From positions 348,994 to 376,411 of the forward strand of contig NW_003212397.1 in the NCBI RefSeq assembly GCF_000006405.1: 27,418 nucleotides of DNA. The letters are read 5' to 3'. Every line of letters starts with the position of its first letter. The first letter of the stretch is position 1. Below the pieces are notes generated by a model that was given only the letters and a program-made list of their open reading frames with translations, was not told where the DNA came from and searched no databases. The position numbers and the translations under genes were made by a program. Of the stretch, positions 8,336 to 18,950 are shown piece by piece. The stretch is from Perkinsus marinus ATCC 50983 (lineage: Eukaryota; Perkinsozoa; Perkinsida; Perkinsidae).

Positions 8336-11300
8336 TTAGCGCGAACCACGCTCGGCGCTCTTCAACTGCTCCAAAGTCCGCCGGGTCTTGTCCAGCTGAG
8401 CGCTCACTGCGCGGCTGATTTCAGATCGACCTTCACCGGTCAAAGATCTACACCTATGGACCGACTCCGAGGGGAGACTCAAAGCCACAGAATGGCTCGA
8501 CGCCTCAAACTCGTGAGATGCCCGGTTCATGCCAGTTGACCTTCTACGAGGGGGAGTTACAGGTGATCTACGCGACTCATCCGGTCCTGAAGAACAACAA
8601 TAAGACGCAAATCCCAGACTCCTCTTGGTAGAGAGCCGTACCCCTATTGGGGAGGGTCGGCGAAATCGTAAAGTGTGGGGAAGTGGTCTCCACCAATGAA
8701 GCCATCGGGCTCCTCGACATAGACGCTGAAGCTCGTGGACTCTTTTCCATTGATCCATGATAGCTCATCCGTCCCATGGAAGCACGTGGGCTGCTCCCTC
8801 CTGCTGTTGACCGCGCCATGTCTAAAGAGGCACACAAGCCTACCCAATATGATACTGCAGATTGCACTGGTCTCACCTATACCATGTCGCCCAGCTGTCT
8901 GGGAGATAATACGATATATCGAGTCGCGACTCTCGCGCGCCTTCCGAGCCTGGCTTTTCAAGTGCTCCAGCTCGCCGTTCTGCTCATTTATAGTCCTTCT
9001 GAGCCGTGAAACTTCGCTACTCCTCGATTGACTCAGTTTAGCAACCTAATACAAAATCCAGATTTTATATTCCGATCAGACCTATCGGCAACGAACCTGA
9101 TCATCCTTAGCCTTGATCGTGTCCTCATCCTTCTCTAGGCGTCTCTCAGCCGTACTCAGTGCCTTCAACAACAAGATCATATCAACATGCACGGATCACG
9201 TCACTCACCCTTCGTATGTGTTGAGTCTCATCTTCAATCTCTTGCTTCTCACCCAGCACTCGTGATAGTTCCCGCTCTACTGCATGTAGCTGCTCCTCCA
9301 CACGCTTCTGAACAACCGTATTCGAATAGATGACCAACTTCGCTCCGCTCAATGAGCCCAATTCACCGAGCTGCACAGCGAACAGGTCTTCGGATTGTCA
9401 CGTTACCTTCTCATGTTCTATTCGTTCCTTCTCCCTCCTCGCCAAGTCAACATCGGCTGACGCTTGCTTCCGCTCTTCTGAGAGCTTCTCCTCACAATTG
9501 CGCTTGAAAGCCGCCGCTTTGGCCCTACATTGAAGACATCCATACAACAACAAGAACGAGTGGCTTGATCAGAATGGAAGTGGCCCCTCTATCCTACGCA
9601 GCTTCCTCATTAACTCTTGCCGCCTCCTGTTCAAACTGCCTTCGAAGGTCAACCATCTGGGCGTGTAACTCATCGATCTCAGCACGAAGGCCGTCCTTCG
9701 TTCGACGGACCGCAGCATGCATCTGAACATAACATAGGGGGGCCAGGGAAAGTGGAGGCAGCTCCACCACCTTGTCATGGAAGTCCGCCTGAGCACTTCT
9801 CGCATTCTTCTCGAGATCTCGACAGCGATGTTCTAAGGCTTTAGCCCTGCATGCAATTGACGATATTAACGCCACTGCTATCCCCAACCAACCCACCGTT
9901 CAAGCGCTCCCTCCAGTTCCGCTGATCGCTGCGTTGCCATAGTCTCCAAACTCGATCGCACCGACCTGCTCAGGGCGACTAGCCATGCCCTCGAGAGTCC
10001 GCGTTCTTACGATTGATTCCTGAACTCCGCCTCGGCCTTCTTACAGCGGTATTCAAGCTCCAAACAACTAGCAGCCAACGAGTCCGCCTCCCCCTGAGAG
10101 TAAGCCAATGAAGTCACCCCAACACCATACGACTAACCTGAGCTTCTTTCATCAGCGATGAGATCCTTCTGGTCACACGGCCATCGTACCGCGACAGCAC
10201 ATGCCGGAATGTATCACCTGCTATCGGTGTTGGAACATATGTTCGCTCTCAACTGAGCTCGGAATTTTCCTCGCTTACATACGAAGTGAGGGAGAAATGT
10301 ATAGAAACCGATGAGAATTCCTCAAAAATTTCATATAGTCGGCCACATATGTAGTTGACCATATGCATACTTTCCCACACTGCCAGTTATAAAGCTATGA
10401 CCCAACCCATCCCATCGACCCACTCTTCCCAAGGGCATCAGCGAGCTCTTCCCCCATTCTCTCATCCTCCGGCATGTCGATAACTCTATCCATCACCCCA
10501 ACCATCGCCGCAATATGCTCCCTTGCTGCCTGAGGCGACCTCGACCCTAGTTCACCACCAACGATTTCATGACTTCACTTACGGCTAACGCAGCTCTAGA
10601 AGCAGCTTCCTTTGACTTCAATGCGATCAGCTCCTCATGTTTCTCCTCAGTCGCTGTCCTCAAGCCCTGAACATGCTCCCAGTCCTGATCCCTTCCCGCC
10701 CAGCCAGACCCCACCTCCACTTCCTCCCTCAACCTAGTCCCACGCCCCTCCGACTCCTCCAGCCTACTGGTCACGTCCTTCAACATCGCCGCATGCCTCG
10801 TCAGCTGCACATGGGCCGCCGAGCCATATTCGCTTGCCACTTCTCGTAATCGAGTGGCGATCCAGTCTATACAGAGAGCATACTAGGGCTCGCACTAACA
10901 AGCGTTCAACCCACCAGCGGTCCAGTCAAAGTAGGTGATAGCCTCAGAGCGAAGACTTAGTAAATCTTCTCTCAGTCTTCTCACTGGCTCCTCCAACCTT
11001 CAACACACTATAACCCCTACGACCTGCCCTACAGTTCTCACTTCTTCTTAGTCATCGCAGCTGCCTGACTCAGCCGACTACACCTCCTCTTCTCCCCCTA
11101 ATCCACAAGTCACCAACGACGATCACCTGTAGCATCTCACCTTGAGGTCCTTCTGCAAAGCTCGGATCTCATCCTGATCCTCGGCCCCCTGCCGCTCAAG
11201 CGCCTTCACAGTGTCAGTAAGCGAGCTTATCTCTCCCCTGACATACCACGCCTCATCCAAATTTCCCCCCATTCCAATACTCACTTCAGTCGAGGATTCT

Positions 11301-13409
11301 CCTGCAATATCCTTTGTGCCTCCCCATGAGTCTGCCGCAACCTGTCAACCTCCGCTTTCAAATCATCAACCTGTTGCTCCTGTCGTTGCTCGTTCCTACG
11401 ACCATCCTCGAATAACTCACTAACCACCCACCCCCACCTTTGCAGCCTCGCCACTTCTCCCTGGTACTGCAGTCCTCTATTCATCTCAACCGTGTACAAC
11501 GCTCTAAGTCAACAGGAATATTCCAAGTTATGGTAACGCCCTTCCCTTCCTACTTATTCTTCTCCAACTCTTCACTGACCTCATCCACTTTGTCCTCCAA
11601 CAAGCGTCGTTCCCTCTCAACCGTCTCCAGCCTACCAGCGCTGTCTACCTCTCAAAGTTTCAGCTGCCCTTACTTATCGACCAGCGCCGTAACATGCTCC
11701 TGCAGTTGTCGTTTCTCGTCTTTCAGCCTATCGTTCTCTCCCTTCAATTCGTCCTTCTGCTTGTCCAAATCCTTTATCCCTTCCCGTATACGATCCATCG
11801 TTTTAGCGGTTTCATTCTGACACAAGGAGTCGGTCCCCCTAGACCTCCCTCAAAATGTTCTCTCCACCTTTTGCGACTGTAACTTATCCTTCAACCTATG
11901 CTGCCACTGCTCGTTCAACGTCCGGTCCTTATCCTCTAACTGCATCGCCGCTTGATGCCTATACACGTCCAACACTGCCACCATGTAAGACTACAAACCT
12001 TCCTACCTTAGGTCAGCAACCACCTGTTCATGTACCCTAGCCGGCATCATCTCCTCCCGGCTTAGCTCAGCAAGGGCTTTCTCCTTCCTAACCCATCTAG
12101 CATGCTCCAAGACCCAAGGCTATATATCCCTATTACGCTGTCCGCTCATCCTCGACCATTCGCATGAGCCTATCGACCTCCCTTTCTCGATCCCTACTCC
12201 TACTCTGCTCTCGAGACAGACTCTCTCGTAGTTGCGCTTCACCACTCTGACTCTTCTGCAGCTTGGTCTTATATCTCTCAGCCTTCTCTCGAGCGGCTTT
12301 AACCTACGTGGCATATCTCGATCAGAAAATTATGCCCAGGGGCGCATGTAACTTTGAGAGATAACGTTCCCCTGGTCTGATAACAATGGATAAAATGCCA
12401 CTAATGTGATGATGACATGTACACGGGAAACTAGTTTGAAGAATGTGTTCCTAGCCATACGTGGAAAATTGCAAGTAATTTCCCCCCAGTAACATCAAAG
12501 GTTTTATGCCCGACTTACATCATCCTCAAGCTGTTTGGTCAGCTCCTTGGTGTGCTCCTCTTCACTTTCCATAAGCCTCTCGAACCGTTCCCCTGCTGTC
12601 ATGTATCTCACAACACCCCATACACACCGTACAGCACAAGTCGACCCTACCGGTCCTTCAACTCAGAGTTCTCACGGCAGATCTCATCTAGATCTGCTCT
12701 CAGTTGAACTACCTCGACCTCTGCCCCTCCAAGACGGTCCTCAGCAGTCCTCAGTGCTCGCGCCAGCGATGCTCTCTCCCGAGACTCACTCTATCGCAAT
12801 GACCATCAAGCACTACAGAGCGCCAAGCTTTACATGTGCCCTTGCCTCAGCGTCCTTGAGCTCTTGTCGAAGTACGTCAATCTCCGTCTCCTGCTTCTGA
12901 GACCTCGCTTCAGCTGCACTCATCCTCTCAGCGTGGTACCTCAAAACACACCGCATTAATAACCCGCCAACATCCAACCTTCTCACGTTTCAGCTGCCTT
13001 CTTCTCATCGCGTAATCTCTGCACTTGCTGAATATCTTCCGCATGCTTTCGCTGCCAGCTTTTCATCTGAGTCGCCAACGATACACCCCGACTTAGCCGC
13101 AAAAACCCCTCCACCTCATTTTCAACTGTCTCCAAGCGAACCTTAGCCTCTTCCCTTTCACGACTTCGCTCCGCTTCCAAGTTCTGCACACATTTCAATG
13201 ACCACATATTTCCCTTTCACTTTCACCACCTCTATATTGATACGAAGCTCCTGTTCAAGCTGCCTCTGTTCAGCGATCCTCCTCACCAATGAATCAATTT
13301 GTGCCTCCCTCTCAGCTACAAAAGCCGACTCGGCTGCCGCTCTTGAAGCCTGGTGTCCCGAGGACCGTCGAGCGTGGGAAGAAAGAGAACCAGCAGGGGG
13401 AGGGCGCAT
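8336..13409 (-). CDS. Large coiled-coil protein, 26 exons, 1119 aa
   Basis: Exon high ends run from 13409 to 8586 and the stop is TAA at 8336-8338. The 26 exons I placed total 3360 nt, divisible by three, with every junction in phase. First exons: 13230-13409, 12987-13183, 12834-12939, 12676-12790; last: 8877-9045, 8642-8803, 8336-8586. An in-frame stop precedes the ATG. Nearly the whole protein is heptad-like and rich in E, K, R, Q and L (ELKGENDRLKDEKRQLQEH, SELKDR, TVERERRLLEDKVDEV). The last 130 residues switch to a Ser/Pro/Arg-rich tail with SP and TP sites (SPRASASMSRSP, SPVTPPRRRS), suited to kinase control. A structural role at a cytoskeletal, basal-body or centrosomal site is the usual job of such proteins, but I cannot name an ortholog. 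Intron 15 (10218-10423) carries a MITE-like element. The exon 6/7 junction near 12.14 kb is the least certain. Confidence 0.85.
10225..10384 (-). mobile_element. MITE-like interspersed element, copy 1, in an intron
   Basis: Read on the minus strand it begins CAGTGTGGGAAAG, contains GCATATGGTCAACTACATAT, CCGAGCTCAGTTGAG and GCGAACATATGTTCC, and ends CCAACACCG. The ends are imperfect inverted repeats. It occupies most of the 206-nt intron 10218-10423 of the coiled-coil gene, in the gene's sense, with its 3' end 7 nt from the acceptor. It has no coding capacity, so it would be non-autonomous. No target duplication is obvious. Confidence 0.75.
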
Positions 13410-13559
13410 ATACTAGAGTCTATAAAAACCTTACAATCCTTATCTCTCGCTGCTACCCCGACAGCAGAGTTGAGAATACGGCAATGCACGAGATCATTAT
13501 GGCATTGACAAACTCAAATGACAGCTCAGCTGGGCGGAAATACGTTAACATGATGAGAT

Positions 13560-15051
13560 CTAACATAACAGCTGTCCTTTATCCCTCGGCCGCCTAAATC
13601 CGATATTCACCACTCTCCAAAGAGACCCCACCATCATGCCTCGTTCCTTCGATTCAACATAGTCGAGCGCACAAGCTGGGAACATGCAACTGTGCCTTAA
13701 TCCCTTATATAAGGACTCAGCATCATAGAAAGTGCTACATATTCCCGTCATGGCCCTTACTCCTGATACCAACTGCAAGCCTGGTCGACCAAGCGGCCAA
13801 GCGTACCCTGAATTTAGGCATTTATTCGAACTGCAATGTCTCCTTTTTTCAAGAGATAATTTCATGAGGCGCGCCGAGAAAAGTCGTTTACCGCCCTTCC
13901 CCCTTCCGTTCTATTCGTAGACCCGGAGAAGATGAAGTCGTCTGGCCTTTGGCCCAAACACTGCAGATGATCAGTAAGATCCATCACTATGATATCGCTA
14001 CGGAGACAGCCTTCCCTGGACGACTCTTTGGGAAGGACATCTCGATGAGAGAGTTCAAGGGAACTGCTGCAGAGCAATTCGACAGCGATGGAAATGTAAT
14101 CTAATGGTGATGGTTTCCACACACTGAATGCGTAATGTCTGAACGACTCAGCCCCCCCCCGAAAATATATCGTCCTCGCTATACCAATGCAGACTGATTT
14201 CCTGGAGGAAGTCTGCGACAGCATTAATGAACTCAACTAACATCACTCTTGAGTCAAGGGTGAAGGTCCTCGATGATCGAGCCCAGGGCCTTGCCTCGAG
14301 GCATACGGCCGAATACCTACTGCTTTTACGAGGTCCTTCTATCACATAGTGAGTGAAAGGGATGTGACGGTAGAACATAGTGACGAAGTACTGCTACCAC
14401 CCGAGTGACCTGGCCAGCGACCGCCGTCCAGCCCCACAATACGATTCTAATATACCAGGCATACTATATTATGATCGACTGTCCTGTAATGATGGGGATT
14501 CATTTCTCTCGTGAGGTTCGCAAGATTTTTCTCTTAAATGAGAATTATTCCCACCTTGAGCTCATATGGATGAAAGATCACACCCCTCCAATGGAAAACA
14601 TCGGATCGATTAGCGGGGCGCGCGCAAACAAAAATGATATGATCGGGAGTCCCGACTTCTATACAGTACGGTTTCCTGGAGGAGAAACGGCCCAGCAAAC
14701 GGGATCTCTTGCTCTTCCTCATTGATATCGATATGCGTTCAGACTCATCCTTATCAACAAAGGGGACCCTCTCTAAACCCCATAAAAATTGTGTTGTATC
14801 AACACAGCCAAATCCGAGTTACAAAACTCCCGAACAATAGCAAATTCACCCAACGATCCGCTAGCATTATTGAGGGCCGGTGGGAGAAGGAAAGAAGCCC
14901 CAAATTGCCTTGGAATATTCCTTGTAACACCAGCAGAATGAGTCACAGCCAAGTCCCAGTTCAACTGACAGTGTACTCTCACTGAAGAGCCACACCAGAG
15001 TGAAAACCACAACAACTTGGAAGTTCGAGTGAAACTTGGCTTATGCCACAC
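13560..15051 (-). CDS. Unknown protein, 367 aa, six exons
   Basis: Exons 14779-15051, 14555-14749, 14317-14390, 13892-14231, 13761-13807 and 13560-13734 sum to 1104 nt, and all phases agree. The ATG at 15051 begins the first exon and TAG ends at 13560. Introns are 29, 164, 84, 84 and 26 nt; the 26-nt one (13735-13760) removes an in-frame stop. A hydrophobic stretch near the start (KLLWFSLWCGSSVRV) could be a signal anchor. Later visible segments are QFGASFLLPPAL, KPYCIEVGTPDHIIFVCARP, FHWRGVIFHPYELK, TMFYRHIPFTHYVIEGPRK, LDYISIAVELL and RPDDFIFSG. No family recognised. It lies 150 bp upstream of the coiled-coil gene, same strand. A long plus-strand ORF overlaps 14405-14725 but does not splice into anything. 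Confidence 0.62.
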
Positions 15052-15093
15052 ATTACGATCACAGAAACTCAGTGATGCAGTGAATGTTGCAGC

Positions 15094-15535
15094 CTAGGGC
15101 TGATAGTTTGACAAATTCTCATAAGTCACTTTATCGATCTCCTCTCGTCTGAGGGCAACCCATTTTTGTCGGATACTGGTCAACTGGGAAGCAGTCAGTA
15201 CAGCATCACTCTCCTTGGGTCGGTATTGTGGAAGCTTACTGACCTGAGCAGTGCACGATGCTGGGAAGGGGCGATACCAGGAAAGACCAGAAAATGTCAC
15301 TCGACTACAGATGCTGTTGTGATATTGCTATGCCTCCATAGATGCTGCGATGCATATACCGTTATAGGTTGTGCCGCGCCACATGTGCGCACGTGAATGA
15401 TCTATTTGCCATAGCTTTTTCTTATTGCCGTGTACGCAAGTACAATTCTGCCTCTCGGCTCAACTGTGCTGTTGTGTTAAGCACAGTTCTACGGGCATCT
15501 ACAACAGATGCAACCGTAGCTTTATAGGCCAGCCT
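15094..15535 (-). CDS. Helical protein, 3' part only resolved
   Basis: Two coding-like blocks on the minus strand. The upper block (about 15436-15535) reads LAYKATVASVVDARRTVLN then LSREAELYL. A GT donor at 15435 and an AG acceptor at 15261 join it in phase to 15094-15260, which reads SKLPQYRPKESDAVLTASQL then RQKWVALRREEIDKVTYE and stops with TAG at 15094. The composition is helical and charged. I could not place the 5' exons between 15.55 and 15.9 kb, so the start is unknown. The stop lies only 43 bp upstream of the ATG of the 367-residue gene; an alternative is that the two are one gene. No function assigned. Confidence 0.35.
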
Positions 15536-15916
15536 TTCTCCAGGATATATTTATCATCTAACTACTGTAGTAGTCGAGTAAACAAAATGTCTTGAAACTT
15601 TTACATCCTTATCGGAAACTATAAGTTGTTTATGCACGTGTCTTATTGTTCCATGCATATGCACACACATAAAATGTAACCAATGATTATCTCGAATTCA
15701 CTCCTACTAGATCTGCTATATTTTCCACTCTTAAAGAACGACTCTTTGGAGGTAGCGGGCGTCTGTATGCATAATAAATTCCAACAGATTTACCGTATAG
15801 GGAAAAAGGAAAATGGCTTGTGCTAGTGTATGTATACATTCTATACGTACAATACCACAAGTAGCCATTTGCACCACTCTCTATAGCCGAGTGAATGCAG
15901 TCGGCGGCTGCAAAAA

Positions 15917-17349
15917 CTATTGGATCAACATGTTCTCAATTACAAACAAACGATAAGCTTTACTCAACGAAATCTTCAGGAGTCCACAAACCACCTGCCT
16001 TACTAAGACTTTTAGTCTCCGTTCAGTCATACCCTCTGGATCGTAAAACCTGTATCTGAGCAACACCATGCTCAGAGTCAGAAACTCCATCAACTCAGAC
16101 AGCTGGAAGGGTATAAGTGCATTAAAACTATATCTACCCAACAGGCACTTGTCCCTGTATGAATATCAAAGAGAAGAGCTCAATTCTCAAGTCATAATAC
16201 TCTGCGATAGATGTGCATTCATGCGCCCAGATTGCGACTATACTCAACGAACTGTGCTCACCTGCGCATACACAGCTCTGCCAACTCGTCCGTGTTGTCA
16301 TTGGTGAATGTTCCCTTCTCCAGATCGTCCTCCTCATCGTCCACTTCAGGGTCTATGCCTGTATTCTGAAACGCAGATTGATTGAATCAACACTGAGTCC
16401 CCCTGCGAAGCACCCTGGACAGTTCCCACGACCTGAACTCACCTCAGTATACCTTCGGAGACTTTCCGCCATTTCTTGTCGCTTTAGTCGCATCTTTTCT
16501 TCAACAGAGTCATCAGTTTCCAATGTGGTGAAGAATCGAGGAACACCGCAAACGCCGTCCGATTGTATATGTGGTCGCGACAATGCATTTGTTACGGCAG
16601 GCACCAGCCTCCTGCAAACCTTCAGAGTGTGCAAATTCGATGAGTGCAATTGTGATAACATTGAATGAGAAGTAGAAGTAGAAAACTGCATAGATGAACT
16701 TCACACCCCATATAATGCCAGGCACCCCAAAGTGGTCCATCTGGCGTGTCGGACGGCATAAAAATCATCGAGAATAGACCTTGGCAATGTTCTGATCATC
16801 ACTGCGCCAACAATCTGATACGTTAACCAAATTTATTTTCCTTACCATAATTTCGATTACACGCCAGCCCCGCTCGACTTGAGAATATCCTCAGAAAAAT
16901 CATGCGTACCATTTTCCATGTAACTTGTACAAATAATTCTACCGGCAATAGACCAACAGCGAAGAGTCTCACCTGGCTTGTGAGCAGCACCCAGTGTAGG
17001 AGAATACGCACATGGTCAACTACGTGCGTTGGTGACAATATGGAAATTATGGAGAAATTTTGGGATTTTCTCATTGGTTTCTGTACACTTGGATTCAAAT
17101 TCGTAAGTAAACTTCTATAGTTAGCGAGGAAGCTCCTGAGCTCAGCTGAGGAACATATATTCCAACACTGGCAAAACCTCTTCCCGTAGGAAGACCGCGT
17201 CAACTAACAACAGTTTCCTCGCGTTTATGTCTGTCAACTTTCTTACATGCAGTGAAACTTGCCTACCACAAGGAAAACATTGAATTCTATACTAACTGGA
17301 TTGTGGAACAACGAGCCCAAGCGTAACACAGAAAATTATAATTTTCCAT
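15917..17349 (-). CDS. Membrane protein, 272 aa, eight exons
   Basis: Exons 17297-17349, 17178-17262, 16846-16972, 16780-16814, 16620-16740, 16443-16498, 16262-16365 and 15917-16154 total 819 nt, in phase throughout, from ATG at 17349 to TAG at 15917. Two clear hydrophobic segments: residues 47-63 (VRLFAVGLLPVELFVQV) and about 108-137 (GIIWGVKFIYAVFYFYFSFN followed by VITIALIEF). Then come a charged helix (KMRLKRQEMAESLRRYTE), an acidic run (DPEVDDEEDDLEK) and a C-terminal part with PFQLSELMEFLTLSMVLLRY. Aromatic-rich helices and the charged tail suggest a channel- or transporter-like membrane protein, but no signature is visible. Intron 2 (16973-17177) is almost entirely a MITE-like element. 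Intron 1 is only 34 nt. A 30-nt GT-AG stretch inside the last exon is in frame without a stop and might also be removed. Confidence 0.68.
16991..17171 (+). mobile_element. MITE-like interspersed element, copy 2, nearly fills an intron
   Basis: 181 bp with inverted ends CCAGTGTAGG...CCAACACTGG. Inside are ATACGCACATGGTCAACTAC, GGTGACAATATGG, GAGCTCAGCTGAGGA and ACATATATTCC, shared with the other copies. It lies in the 205-nt intron 16973-17177 of the 15917-17349 gene, in antisense. The splice donor is 6 nt from one end and the acceptor 18 nt from the other, so the intron is essentially this element. Confidence 0.85.
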
Positions 17350-17957
17350 CAAGTGTTATTGTGTGCCGCTGTATTAGCTGTCTCTAACGCTAGACCGAAA
17401 CCAGGTTTCGATTTCCAAGGAACATCAGCAGCTACCTCTCAAACCAAAGTAGCCTCCTCAGAGGATATCATCCTGTACGTCATCCATACGATCGTCATCG
17501 TCAATGGTATTACACTTTCTGATCAACAGCCGTTGACAATACGTCGCTGATGAACAGGTTCGATCAGTCAGCTATATGTCCCCAATCACCCTGCGATTCG
17601 GTAAGCGGCCGGACCGCTCCACTCCAAAGACGATGCCTTCGGACACCTTCAAAACTAGGCTAGTTGAGCTTGAATGAATTTTCCGCGGAACCAATGTCGT
17701 TACAGTTGTAGTTTTCATTCACTAGGATCCTTAGGGAACTATTACCGAAGCTCAGGAGTTTTACCTGGTGTGATATTATGAATAAGTTTACTGTACATTG
17801 TCCAGACTTCATCGATGACCATGTTATAGCCCAAGCCACTAACTACATAAAACACAAGCTAACTGCCTTGGAAAAATTGTACACACAAGGGAGTTCCTCA
17901 ATGACAACATTTGTTGGATAACCAGCTTTAGAACTAGAATCTGTACTTGTCTTCTAA
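17227..17957 (+). CDS. Small secreted-type protein, about 151 aa, very short introns
   Basis: Best phased model: 17227-17232 (ATG TCT), 17332-17506, 17530-17600, 17630-17662, 17735-17767, 17787-17892, 17926-17957, total 456 nt. Introns are 99, 23, 29, 72, 19 and 33 nt. The exon at 17332 encodes a signal-peptide-like start (KIIIFHQVLLCAAVLAVSNA) followed by RPKPGFDFQ. Later parts include VDNTSLMNRFDQSAICPQSP, PSDTFKTRL, FTVHCPDFIDDHVIAQATNY and IKHKLTALEKLYTQG. There is no ATG in the 17332 exon, hence the tiny upstream exon, which overlaps the first exons of the opposite-strand gene; that part is the weakest. The 3' part might instead be a separate gene starting at an ATG (17778) that the model places in the 19-nt intron. 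No family recognised. Confidence 0.47.
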
Positions 17958-18042
17958 CTGAGCGAACGGCATGCGAGTAGCGACAGGATCATATCTGCGT
18001 ATACGTATATCTAGACCGACCCGACAGAGCTGTATGTTGGTG

Positions 18043-18933
18043 TTACTCCTGAGCAAGACTGGCAAGCCGATGCATCTGTTGGTCCTCGGCTAGCTGCTGA
18101 TAAAACACGGCTTGTTTCTCTAGGTACCTGTAGTAGTGATGATACAGTGATACTTGACGGAATATCAGCAGAGCTCAGTTAACCATTCAAGTGGGGTTTC
18201 CCTGTGTTACCTTTGTCTGCTCATTAATATGAGATGTTCTTTGTCAGCGAAGCGAACCTATGAAGTGAAAAGCATGTGTTCGCTTTCCTCAGCTGATTAT
18301 ATAAATTTCGGTAGAAGTGTAGTACAGTGAGCAATAAAAACGTCACTAAATTGTCACCGAAACGTGTAGTTGACCATGTGCGTATTATTCTTCCCCCTAA
18401 CTAACCTTAATGTTCCTAAAGATGTAGTCGGCTCCAGCCACACCTACACCCAGTGCTGCACCGAATAGAGCTGAGTATATAAACGTTCCTGAATATGAGA
18501 GTAATGACGACTGAAAGGAAGAGGTATACTACCAGGCTTGAAGTTTGATCCAACGCGAGAACCCATCTTGGCAAAACGCTGACCAGCACTGAGCTGCTGA
18601 GCACCCTCTGTAGAGGACATCCCTATGCTGTATCCGAAAACGGGGGGTTCCACTGACTATACGAATGAGAACGGGAGATGGGCGAATATATTTTTTTCTT
18701 GGGCAGCACTCAGTTCACCAGACAGATGGACAGTATATGAATAGGCTCCGAAACGGGTGGCAAAGGCCTGAATATATGCACTGAAACAAAGCTTATAGGC
18801 TACGATGTGGACGACTTAATTATAGATGTTTGCAGAGTGTGGTATGCTCAACATGGAAATTTACCGTGAATTTCGTGATGCTAATTTCACTAAGACTGAG
18901 AGCTGCCCAACGATCGGCAATCGGGTTCATCAT
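18043..18933 (-). CDS. Small protein with one membrane helix, 131 aa
   Basis: Five exons (18865-18933, 18719-18767, 18533-18652, 18406-18488, 18043-18117) total 396 nt, in phase. The N-terminus has MMNPIADRWAALSLSEI. The middle is Gly/Ser/Gln rich (STEGAQQLSAGQRFAKMGSR). A small-residue helix follows (TFIYSALFGAALGVGVAGAD), then YIFRNIK and a charged tail (AVFYQQLAEDQQMHRLASL). A single glycine-rich helix with short flanks is typical of small mitochondrial inner-membrane or ER proteins; that is inference. The open frame continues upstream of the ATG at 18933 through the repeat block, so the start could be longer, but the repeat-coded part looks like UTR. Intron 4 (18118-18405) holds a MITE-like copy. 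If that intron were retained, the protein would end at TAG 18397. Confidence 0.65.
18250..18396 (-). mobile_element. MITE-like interspersed element, copy 3, in an intron
   Basis: On the minus strand it reads ATACGCACATGGTCAACTAC, then CGGTGACAATTTAGTGA, TCAGCTGAGGAAAGCG and GAACACATG, the same order as the other copies. The terminal repeats are eroded. It lies in the 288-nt intron 18118-18405 of the 131-residue gene, in the gene's sense, beginning about 10 nt after the donor. Confidence 0.7.
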
Positions 18934-18950
18934 GGGTTTGCTTCCCGCTT

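Noticed and set aside
11436-11453. 18-nt GT...AG stretch in the coiled-coil gene that could be a minute intron
   Set aside because: The frame is open straight through and both versions keep phase, so there is no need for an intron. The encoded WGWVV is odd but not decisive.
12331-12376. CCAGGGG...CCCCTGG inverted pair in the 215-nt intron of the coiled-coil gene
   Set aside because: Tested as a fifth MITE-like copy because of intron length, but the internal blocks of that family are absent.
14405-14725. 106-codon plus-strand ORF
   Set aside because: It overlaps two phased exons and an intron of the minus-strand 367-residue gene, and no neighbouring plus-strand exon joins it in phase.
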